A DNA stretch of 16,192 nt from Candidatus Falkowiibacteriota bacterium. GTDB taxonomy: Bacteria; Patescibacteriota; Patescibacteriia; Patescibacteriales; SZUA-104. Location of the stretch: positions 1 to 16,192 of the forward strand of contig QIIF01000070.1 of NCBI GenBank assembly GCA_003231075.1. Direction: 5' to 3'. A model generated the notes under the pieces. The model worked only from the letters and a program-made list of their open reading frames with translations, did not search any database and had not been told where the DNA came from. Each line of letters opens with the position of its first letter. Position 1 is the first letter of the stretch. Position numbers and translations under genes: made by a program. Positions 7,255-13,216 of this stretch are shown piece after piece.

Positions 7255-7968
7255 TTTATCAACTTTACAAGGAGTGATTTTAGGCTTGTAGCTTCCACTT
7301 GGGCTTTTAGTGAGATTATTTAAAATAATATTAAGATGTTTATATGTTAAAGAAATAATAAGTTTATTTTCCGGCCAAATAAGTTTATTATTTATCTGTC
7401 CCTGACAGTATCTGTCATAGTAGTCAATAAAATTTATATGAGGCATGTTAGTGGCTATTGGCATATAAAAAGAAAGGCATGTTGGTTGGTTGGGCAACAC
7501 TTCCAATTTGTTATAAGTATTATAGTTTAATAGTCCAATAATTCTACTTGCCTGAGCCGGGTCAACCAATAAAATGACAATTTCAGGATTGTCATTTTTT
7601 TTTATAGGCCTAATTACGATTGATTTATTTATTAGTTTCGCAGGAAATTTTGGCACATAGTCTAAAAATTTTTTACAAGTTTTTTTATTTTTAAATACAT
7701 GTTCAGAATTAATATAGATGTCCGCAATTTTTTGTTTTTTTTCTTTAGAAAAATTTAAAAAATAATCAGCCACTTGACAGAGTTGTTTATGGTTATTTGC
7801 ATTAAAAGCAACAGTTTTTCCTTTACAAAAAGCTCTAGCCATGGCGGTGCAGGCTGTATCTTTGTATAAAATAGATTTTTTAGGTATTTTTTTATAAAAA
7901 TAAATACCCAAGATATCGTTCTCTATTTTTAAGATTTTTTTAAATTGTTTTATGGTTTGCATGCTCAT
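7249..7968 (-). CDS. DUF169 family protein (COG2043-like)
   Basis: A 239-residue soluble protein. Family features I recognise are an N-terminal CTAMARAFCKGKTVAF block (about residues 40-55), the central PEIVILLVDPAQASRIIGLL, and a C-terminal ENKLIISLTYKHLNIILNNL matching the usual tail that discriminates and contacts a partner helix. The biochemical role of DUF169 is not established; the proteins are found in archaea and anaerobic bacteria, often with several Cys, and here scattered Cys (about six) are present. The gene lies downstream of the radical SAM gene on the same strand but is separated by a hairpin and has its own promoter. The start at 7968 has no Shine-Dalgarno; ATG 7962 is the alternative. 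It looks more AT-rich and Lys/Asn/Ile-rich than the radical SAM gene, so the two may have separate histories. The family call is by motif recall and not verified. Confidence 0.7.
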   Translation of the reverse strand: MSMQTIKQFKKILKIENDILGIYFYKKIPKKSILYKDTACTAMARAFCKGKTVAFNANNHKQLCQVADYFLNFSKEKKQKIADIYINSEHVFKNKKTCKKFLDYVPKFPAKLINKSIVIRPIKKNDNPEIVILLVDPAQASRIIGLLNYNTYNKLEVLPNQPTCLSFYMPIATNMPHINFIDYYDRYCQGQINNKLIWPENKLIISLTYKHLNIILNNLTKSPSGSYKPKITPCKVDKI

Positions 7969-7980
7969 ATCATATTAATT

Positions 7981-8009
7981 ATTCTATATGTTAAGTTTTA
8001 AATTGTAAA
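7981..8009 (-). promoter_or_regulatory. Sigma70-like promoter of the DUF169 gene
   Basis: Read on the - strand: TTTACA (8009-8004), a 17-nt spacer, then TAGAAT (7986-7981). Each hexamer matches the consensus at five of six positions. The start codon at 7968 is only 12 nt past the -10 box, so the 5' leader would be a few nucleotides at most. Confidence 0.65.
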
Positions 8010-8013
8010 TAGG

Positions 8014-8049
8014 ATATGGAGACGACAAACAAGATTATCGCCTCCATAT
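8014..8049 (-). terminator. Hairpin after the radical SAM gene, possible terminator
   Basis: Arms 8014-8024 and 8039-8049 pair over 11 positions, with one G-U wobble in - strand RNA, around a 14-nt loop. On the - strand no clear U-run follows; a T-run (8049-8053) lies on the + strand side instead. It separates the radical SAM gene from the promoter of the DUF169 gene, so a terminator or 3'-end stabiliser is plausible. Confidence 0.45.
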
Positions 8050-8061
8050 TTTTATAAGGTA

Positions 8062-9183
8062 TTACTGCTTATCTTTTTTTAAGTAGCAATTAAGATGAGA
8101 CTCCAAAGGGCAGTTTTTACAGTTCGCAGGAGCCATTTTTTCATGATCGTTTCTAATTTCAGCAGGAATATGCCAGCAGGTAGGACAGGAAGCCCTTGGG
8201 CAGCCGAATTTTAGGGCGGCCTCTCCCCGACATCCTCCACGGCATAGCGAGTAGTGCTCGCATTTTTTACACGGCCCTACTATCCAGTCATCTTGTTCTT
8301 TAAAAACAATCATGCTGTCGTCCGATAATATTTCCTGGAGAGATTTTTTTCTTAAATCTCCATGGCATATATCTTGGGCGCAGCAAGAGTATACTCCGCT
8401 AAAATTTTCCGTGCTAAAGTTTTTTACATGAAGTCCGGTAATAGACATTGTGCATTTCGTGCCGTATGCCGGCGGAGTCAAAACTTTATCAGCAAGATTA
8501 GGATAATGGTTTTTATCCCATATTTGCAGCTCCTCAAAAGTTTTTTTTAATTCTTCCGCGGAAACTGAAAGCTTGCTGGAATGTTCGTTATTCCCTCTGC
8601 GATTAAGCTCAATAAATGGAATATATCCATTTACCCTGCACCATTTGTGAAACTCCATGAGTTTTGGCAGGAACGGCTTTATTGCTACGGCCTCTGCTAC
8701 GATTGTCATGTCTTTCGTTCGCATGGCTTCAATGTTTCTGTAAGCTTCTTGCAGGTTTTTTGCGTATCCTTTCAGCTTTACGTGCTTATCCATCGCTTTA
8801 GCGGCGATTGGAATTAATCCGTGGATAACAATAGTCGTTCCGGGGAGCAATATTTTTTTGCAATATTCTTTGTCAGCCAGCCTAATGCCGTTTGTGCAGA
8901 TAATCGGCGAGAGACCCTCTTTGAGAATCATTTCTGTAAATTCAGGCAGCAGGGGATGCATTGTCGGCTCGCCTCCGATTAGCACAATTTCAGCAAAGCC
9001 GGTTTCCTTAGCTTCTTTAATTATTCTTTTGACAAATTTTGCGGGCATAGGAGCGGCAGCATTGCCAAAAGAGCGATAACAGTTGCCGCATTTTAGTTGG
9101 CACTCCGCTTCTATCTCCAAGGCGAAGCTTTGTAGCTTGCTTTTACCCGTTTCCCTAAAACCATAAAATCCATTTTTTTTCAT
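8062..9183 (-). CDS. Radical SAM / SPASM domain enzyme
   Basis: A 373-residue enzyme expected to bind a [4Fe-4S] cluster and S-adenosylmethionine and to start 5'-deoxyadenosyl radical chemistry. The CxxxCxxC motif is C28, C32, C35 (CQLKCGNCY). IGGEPTMHPLL matches the SAM-binding GGE motif. The C-terminal third has a SPASM pattern: a Cys in YGTKCTMS, a Cys pair in GVYSCCAQDIC, then CKKCEHYSLCRGGC (Cx2Cx5Cx3C), so auxiliary Fe-S clusters are likely. Extra Cys follow (CPRASCPTCW and CKNCPLESHLNC), more than a minimal SPASM needs. AAGGAGG overlaps the stop codon of the small zinc-ribbon gene and lies 5 nt before this ATG, so the two genes are translationally coupled. A T-box leader lies upstream of both. 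SPASM enzymes often modify peptides or proteins; the substrate here is unknown and the neighbouring small protein is a candidate substrate or partner. Confidence 0.9.
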   Translation of the reverse strand: MKKNGFYGFRETGKSKLQSFALEIEAECQLKCGNCYRSFGNAAAPMPAKFVKRIIKEAKETGFAEIVLIGGEPTMHPLLPEFTEMILKEGLSPIICTNGIRLADKEYCKKILLPGTTIVIHGLIPIAAKAMDKHVKLKGYAKNLQEAYRNIEAMRTKDMTIVAEAVAIKPFLPKLMEFHKWCRVNGYIPFIELNRRGNNEHSSKLSVSAEELKKTFEELQIWDKNHYPNLADKVLTPPAYGTKCTMSITGLHVKNFSTENFSGVYSCCAQDICHGDLRKKSLQEILSDDSMIVFKEQDDWIVGPCKKCEHYSLCRGGCRGEAALKFGCPRASCPTCWHIPAEIRNDHEKMAPANCKNCPLESHLNCYLKKDKQ

Positions 9184-9193
9184 TTCTCCTCCT

Positions 9194-9334
9194 TCAGTTG
9201 CTCCAACATTTTAATGGTTTACGCTTAATTTCTACTTTGCATGTTTCGCAAAAGTATATTTTTTTCCCTTCAAGCTCTTTTTCATACGCCTCTGATTTGC
9301 ATTTTGGACACAATATGTAGGGTCGAACTTTCAT
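9194..9334 (-). CDS. 46-residue zinc-ribbon microprotein, first gene of the T-box operon
   Basis: A short gene starting at ATG 9334 with AAAGGAGG just upstream and ending in TGA 10 nt before the radical SAM start. The protein begins MKVRPYILCPKCKSEAY and has two CxxC knuckles, C9/C12 and C29/C32, spaced as in a classic zinc ribbon (FCETCKVEIK for the second). A fifth Cys is followed by Trp near the end (KCWSN). No membrane segment or signal peptide is present. The strong ribosome-binding site, the sensible knuckle spacing and the coupling to the next gene argue that it is translated. It may be a metal-binding partner of the radical SAM enzyme, a nucleic-acid binder, or a Cys-containing peptide substrate; the zinc-ribbon pattern favours a structural metal site. 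I do not recognise a named family. Confidence 0.75.
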   Translation of the reverse strand: MKVRPYILCPKCKSEAYEKELEGKKIYFCETCKVEIKRKPLKCWSN

Positions 9335-9373
9335 TTTTCCTCCTTTATTTTTGTAATGTACATTTTGGGAAAT

Positions 9374-9434
9374 TAAAAACTTCCCGTCTCTTTGCCGATA
9401 CTAAAACAGTATCGGCAAAGGGACGGGAAGTTTT
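9374..9434 (-). terminator. Long intrinsic terminator of the T-box leader
   Basis: Arms 9409-9434 and 9376-9401 pair over 26 positions with one mismatch around a 7-nt loop. On the - strand the stem is followed by a short U-rich stretch. The 5' arm contains CGTCCC, the element that pairs with AGGG of the T-box sequence in the alternative antiterminator. It lies 42 nt before the zinc-ribbon ATG. Confidence 0.92.
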
Positions 9435-9723
9435 GAAAAAATTCACGCGGTGCCACCCTTATTTTGGAACAAAAAAACCGCTATGGAAGGCGACCTTTGT
9501 TCCACTCATCAACTCCTTGTTTTTTTATTCGCATGCGCCCCATTTGTAGCGGGACTTCGCGAAGCGAAAAACATGACATTGATTATCCTATGGTTACGGA
9601 GGATTCCGGGTTTCCACTAACGCAGAAACCACCTTCCCCGCTTTGGCGGGGTAAACCGGACCCAGCCCCGTTCGCCAACCGGCGAATCGGGATCCAGCTT
9701 GTAGGTTTTATGATTTTTAAAGA
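9376..9723 (-). promoter_or_regulatory. T-box riboswitch leader controlling the zinc-ribbon/radical SAM operon
   Basis: Read on the - strand, AAGGGTGGCACCGCG (9460-9446) is the canonical T-box sequence. It is preceded by a stem III (TGGAACAAA at 9504-9496 pairing with TTTGTTCCA at 9473-9465) and followed by CGTCCCTTT, the antiterminator partner that also opens the terminator. In T-boxes an uncharged tRNA 3' end pairs with UGGN and stabilises the antiterminator. Here N is C, which calls for a tRNA with discriminator base G (for example Trp, Asn, Asp, Ser, Gln or Glu). Stem I is obscured: the 5' half contains palindromic repeats, and a stem pairing the region near 9663 with that near 9607 is possible. 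Candidate specifier codons on its 3' side include TCC (Ser) and AAC (Asn), but I cannot assign one. The 5' end is inferred from the promoter. Transcriptional control is clear; the amino acid is not. Confidence 0.88.
9543..9698. repeat. Palindromic repeats inside the T-box leader
   Basis: Three repeat-like units lie in the 5' half of the leader. At 9656-9698 a hairpin has core arms TTCGCC/GGCGAA and outer GGACCC/GGATCC. At 9636-9651 CCCCGC and GCGGGG flank TTTG. At 9543-9564 there is what looks like one half of a larger palindrome with CTTCGCGAAG at its centre. They occupy the place where stem I of the T-box should be. Confidence 0.55.
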
Positions 9724-9730
9724 TATTATT

Positions 9731-9758
9731 AGTTTAACATGTTAAAAAAATATGTCAA
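9731..9758 (-). promoter_or_regulatory. Promoter of the T-box operon
   Basis: On the - strand a perfect TTGACA (9758-9753) is followed after 16 nt by TAAACT (9736-9731, four of six matches). Transcription would start near 9723, giving a leader of about 390 nt before the zinc-ribbon ATG. Confidence 0.6.
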
Positions 9759-9791
9759 TAGCGATTTGCCTAAGCTGTTTGGTAAAAAATT

Positions 9792-9858
9792 TTGATAAAA
9801 TGCGAAAAAATGATAGAATGAAGATGTAGAAAGTTAAAGTGCGGATAAGTGTTATAAT
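9792..9858 (+). promoter_or_regulatory. Promoter region of the acyltransferase/kinase operon
   Basis: TTGATA (9792-9797), a 16-nt spacer and TAGAAT (9814-9819) form a good sigma70-like promoter. A second, perfect TATAAT lies at 9853-9858, only 5 nt before the ATG at 9864, with no clear -35 box; if used it would give a leaderless mRNA. This promoter is divergent from that of the T-box operon. Confidence 0.55.
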
Positions 9859-9863
9859 TATTT

Positions 9864-11252
9864 ATGGCAACAAGGTTAAGGTATTTAGTAATAAGATTGG
9901 TATATTGGCTATGCTGGCCGATAATGTTTTTTATTTTACGATTTTTTACGAAGATGCAAATAATAGGGAAAGAAAATTTAAGGAATATAAGAGGATCGGC
10001 AATTTTTGTTTCTAATCATGAGAGTTATTTTGACCCGTATATAATAGGAGCGAGTATTCCTCTTTTTTCCGCAAATCTATACCCTGTTTATTATCTGACT
10101 CATGATATATTATTTAAAAATAGGTTTTTAAAATTGAGTTTATGGTTTTTTGGAGCTTTTCGCGGAAGAGTCAGCGAGGGAGTTGAAAAAGCGGTTGAGA
10201 AGCCGTTAGAGCTATTACGACAAAGAAAAACTGTTGGTATTTTTTCTAATTGGTGTTATAAAAAAGAACCGGAAATAAGCAGAGTGCAAGAAGTAATTTC
10301 CGTGTTAAGCATTAAAAGCGGAGCGCCCATTATCCCCGTGTTTATATACGGCATTTATAACGGCGGTATTTCATGGAAAAAAATATTTCATCGCGAACGG
10401 GAAATAAAAATTATTTTTGGCAAACCGATATATTCCGATAAAAATATGAGTACAGAAGAGATGACGGAATTATTTCAGCAATCCCTTGCGCGGGCAAAAT
10501 CAACATTAATTAAAATATTTCACGAAAAAGAGAAAAAATTTTGGAGCCATTACGCGAAATTTTATTATCATCTTGAAAAATCAGATCCATATAAAAAGCT
10601 ACTTAGTGATTTTAAAGATAATCTGCCCAAAGAAATTAGCGGAAAATTAATTGATTTAGGAAGCGGTTCCGGCGCTATTGCGCGCTTACTTGTGGAAAAA
10701 TCAAAAGATGCCAAGCTTAAAACGGAGATATTCACTACCGATATAGATCCTTTTATGCTTAATTATCTTTCCGATATTTTTTGTAATGACGAAAATGTAA
10801 AAATAAAAAAAGCTGACTTGGCTTTACCTATTAATTTTCAGGATAATTATTTTAATTGTGTTACCGCCAATCTTGTCTTGCCGTATTTAATACACCATCG
10901 CGGAGAAATCGGCCTAAAAGGATTTATTAAGTTATTAGAGGATATTCATAGAGTTTTAAAACCGGGAGGACATTTCATTTGGTCAAGCCCGAAAAAGAAA
11001 GTAAAATTTTTAAAAGTATTTACAGCTTCATGGAAAAATGTTTTAGATCCAAAAAATTTAGAGCACTTATATTATGGACCGGCTATTTTAAAACAAGCGC
11101 TGCAAATACAACGGAAAGGGTATAAAATCATATATCATTTTTTAGATGTTAAAGAATTAGAGAAAATTCTTATTGATATTGGATTTACGGATATAAAGTT
11201 TACCAAATCAATGGCAGATCAAGTAAATATTATTAAGTGTAAAAAAATATGA
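9864..11252 (+). CDS. PlsC-like acyltransferase fused to a class I methyltransferase
   Basis: A 462-residue two-domain protein. The N-terminal half begins with a hydrophobic segment (LVYWLCWPIMFFILRFF) and has the lysophospholipid acyltransferase motif NHESYFD at 51-57 (NHx4D) and the late APIIPVFIYG. The usual EGTR motif region instead reads VGIFSNWCYKKE (124-135), so acyl-acceptor binding may be altered or lost. The C-terminal half has the SAM-binding DLGSGSG (264-270), an acidic TDIDPF next strand, and the post-core RVLKPGGHF, all typical of class I methyltransferases. The natural guess is membrane-lipid synthesis and modification at the cytoplasmic face. There is no Shine-Dalgarno; start ATG 9864 follows a TATAAT box closely. 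The stop overlaps the histidine kinase ATG by 4 nt, so the two are co-translated. Confidence 0.85.
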   Translation: MATRLRYLVIRLVYWLCWPIMFFILRFFTKMQIIGKENLRNIRGSAIFVSNHESYFDPYIIGASIPLFSANLYPVYYLTHDILFKNRFLKLSLWFFGAFRGRVSEGVEKAVEKPLELLRQRKTVGIFSNWCYKKEPEISRVQEVISVLSIKSGAPIIPVFIYGIYNGGISWKKIFHREREIKIIFGKPIYSDKNMSTEEMTELFQQSLARAKSTLIKIFHEKEKKFWSHYAKFYYHLEKSDPYKKLLSDFKDNLPKEISGKLIDLGSGSGAIARLLVEKSKDAKLKTEIFTTDIDPFMLNYLSDIFCNDENVKIKKADLALPINFQDNYFNCVTANLVLPYLIHHRGEIGLKGFIKLLEDIHRVLKPGGHFIWSSPKKKVKFLKVFTASWKNVLDPKNLEHLYYGPAILKQALQIQRKGYKIIYHFLDVKELEKILIDIGFTDIKFTKSMADQVNIIKCKKI

Positions 11253-12835
11253 TTTTTTTTATTTATTCAGCATTATTTAATGCGTTTATTGCGGGATTAT
11301 TAGGAATCGTTGTTATTTTAAAAAACAGAAAAGATATTATTAATAGATTATTTTTTGGATTAAGTTGCGCGGTTATTCTTTGGTCATTAAGTTATTGGCA
11401 GTGGATGTCGGCAGATAGCCCTCAGCTCGCCTTGTTTTGGTCAAGAGTTTTATCTGTTGGTTCGCTTTTTATCCCTGTTTTTTATTTTCACTGGATATTG
11501 GCTTTTACAGGATTAAACAAACAGAAAAAACGGGTTATTCAAACGGTTTATGCGATCACTTTTCTTTTTTTGATTTTTTCTTTTTCAGGTTATTTTATTG
11601 AAAGAGTTGAACCAAGGTATATATTCGCATTTTGGCCGGTACCGGGAGTTTTTTATAATTTATATTTAATTTTTATTTATTTTGGATTAACGGCGTATGC
11701 TTTAATTATTCTTTGGCGGCAATTTAAAATAAACACGGGAGTAAAAAGACAAAGCATTAAATATGTAATAATAGGGTCTTTAATCGGTTTTGGAGGCGGA
11801 GCTACTAATTTTTTTATTTGGTATAACATCCCGATTTATCCATACGGCAATGTATTGGTATCTTTTTACCCCATAGTACTCGCCATTGCCACTTTTAGAT
11901 ATAACTTGTTTAATATTAAAATAATAGCCACCGAATTACTAACATTTTCTATTTGGAGTTTTATTATTGTCAGATTATTTTTATCTGAGACATTACAGGA
12001 GAGATTGATTGATGGCGGTTTGTTGATATTTTTAGTTGTTTCCGGTATATTGCTTATTCGCAGTGTATCTCATGAGGTAAATCAGAGAGAAAAAATGGAG
12101 AAATTAGCCAAACAATTAAAAATCGCCAATACAAAACTTAAAAAATTAGATAAGGCCAAGAGTGAGTTTATTGCCATAGCTTCGCATCAATTGCGTACGC
12201 CGTTGACAGTGATTAGGGGGTATGTTTCAATGATATTGGCGGGGGACTTCGGCAGTATGAGCCCCAAAATAGCTGATCCGATTAATAAAATTTCCGAATC
12301 AAGCAAGAGATTGATTTCTTTGGTGGAGGGAATGCTCAATGTTTCGCGCATTGAATCCGGAAGATTAAAATTTAATTTTAGCGTTACGCGGTTGGAAGAT
12401 GTTATTACAAGCGTAATTCAAGAATTAAGCGGTAGAGCTAAGGAAAAAAATATTCGTTTGCGCTACAAAAAGAGTAAAAAACCATTACCGGAATTAATGC
12501 TTGATAGAGAAAATATCAGGCAAGTGATTATGAATCTTGTTGATAACGCGATAAAATATACTGATAAAGGGAATATTACCGTTGATTTAAAACAGGATGG
12601 GGATAATATAAAATTTTGTATTTCCGATACGGGCGCCGGCATTAGGCAAAGGGATATGATAAAATTATTTCAGAAATTTTCGCGCGGCACCGGCTCCACT
12701 AAAAATATGGAGGGAACCGGTTTGGGGTTATTTATCGCCAGACAAATGGTGAAGGCGCATAAGGGCAGAATTTGGGCGGAAAGCAAGGGCGAGGGGTATG
12801 GCAGTAAATTTTATTTTACATTGCCAATAAAATAA
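11249..12835 (+). CDS. 7TM-type membrane sensor histidine kinase
   Basis: A 528-residue sensor kinase. The N-terminal 240 residues contain about seven hydrophobic helices and resemble the histidine-kinase N-terminal 7TM region (for example FNAFIAGLLGIVVILKNRK, then an aromatic stretch with LFWSRVLSVGSLFIPVFYFH). Another hydrophobic stretch (about 250-270) leads into a coiled linker (about 280-305). The HisKA H-box is ASHQLRTPLTVIRG with the phospho-acceptor His at 313. The HATPase domain has the N-box NLVDNAIKYT (N433 in the motif), the G1 box SDTGAGI, the F-box KLFQKFSRG and the G2 box GTGLGLFIARQM. All catalytic motifs are intact. It overlaps the acyltransferase-methyltransferase stop by 4 nt. 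No response regulator is adjacent, so its partner must be encoded elsewhere. The signal is unknown; coupling to a lipid-type enzyme hints at membrane state, which is inference. Confidence 0.93.
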   Translation: MIFFIYSALFNAFIAGLLGIVVILKNRKDIINRLFFGLSCAVILWSLSYWQWMSADSPQLALFWSRVLSVGSLFIPVFYFHWILAFTGLNKQKKRVIQTVYAITFLFLIFSFSGYFIERVEPRYIFAFWPVPGVFYNLYLIFIYFGLTAYALIILWRQFKINTGVKRQSIKYVIIGSLIGFGGGATNFFIWYNIPIYPYGNVLVSFYPIVLAIATFRYNLFNIKIIATELLTFSIWSFIIVRLFLSETLQERLIDGGLLIFLVVSGILLIRSVSHEVNQREKMEKLAKQLKIANTKLKKLDKAKSEFIAIASHQLRTPLTVIRGYVSMILAGDFGSMSPKIADPINKISESSKRLISLVEGMLNVSRIESGRLKFNFSVTRLEDVITSVIQELSGRAKEKNIRLRYKKSKKPLPELMLDRENIRQVIMNLVDNAIKYTDKGNITVDLKQDGDNIKFCISDTGAGIRQRDMIKLFQKFSRGTGSTKNMEGTGLGLFIARQMVKAHKGRIWAESKGEGYGSKFYFTLPIK

Positions 12836-12952
12836 ATTATTAATTATCATTAAGATTTTTTTTAGATATTTAGGATTGTTGAAATTTTTTGGGTTATGTT
12901 ATTTTATCTCAAGAATCACAAACATCTTAAATTTCTCAGAAATCACACAATT

Positions 12953-13126
12953 ATGATTAAAGTTAACCAAGAGACATGTATCGGCTGCGGCACTTGCGTA
13001 GCCCTATGCCCGCAGACTTTTCAGCTTAATGACGGCGGAAAATCAGAAGTTATCAGCCAAGACGATACGGAATGCGCCAAAGGGGCGGTCGCGTCTTGTC
13101 CGGTGCAGGCGATAACGGTTGAGTAG
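12953..13126 (+). CDS. Small single-cluster [4Fe-4S] ferredoxin
   Basis: A 57-residue electron carrier. The start at 12953 (MIKVNQETCIGCGTC) gives normal ferredoxin length; an in-frame ATG at 12896 would add 19 basic residues unlike the family. Cysteines are C9, C12, C15, C19, C41 and C49. This matches the Thermotoga-type single-cluster ferredoxins, where the first three and the last (SCPVQAI) bind the cluster and the other two (C19, C41) form a disulfide. It has its own strong terminator and no Shine-Dalgarno. Likely partners in the window that need low-potential electrons are IspG and the radical SAM enzyme, but no linkage is shown. Confidence 0.92.
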   Translation: MIKVNQETCIGCGTCVALCPQTFQLNDGGKSEVISQDDTECAKGAVASCPVQAITVE

Positions 13127-13150
13127 TTCAGTAAGACAAGAAAACAAAAA

Positions 13151-13190
13151 AACAATTCCTCTGCCGGCCGGCGGGCTGGGATTGTTTTTT
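13151..13190 (+). terminator. Intrinsic terminator after the ferredoxin gene
   Basis: AACAATTCC pairs with GGGATTGTT around a GC-rich inner palindrome (CCGGCCGG), followed by a run of six Ts. It ends 26 nt before the uvrC ATG, so uvrC needs its own promoter. A weak candidate is TTGTTT (13182-13187), a 17-nt spacer, then TAAAGT (13205-13210). Confidence 0.88.
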
Positions 13191-13216
13191 ATTTGGCTGG
13201 ATGGTAAAGTATTTTT

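Noticed and set aside
8362..9079. Three + strand frames opposite the radical SAM gene
   Set aside because: They are antisense shadows of a well-supported enzyme with conserved Cys motifs and no motifs of their own.
9376..9434. The long hairpin as an insertion-sequence end or attachment site
   Set aside because: It fits precisely as the terminator of the T-box leader, including the CGTCCC antiterminator partner and a downstream T-rich tract.
9241..9745. Two overlapping + strand reading frames of about 90-100 codons
   Set aside because: They run antisense through the zinc-ribbon gene, the T-box, its terminator and palindromic repeats. Translations such as PDPAPFANRRIGIQ come from a repeat and match no protein fold; there is no ribosome-binding site.
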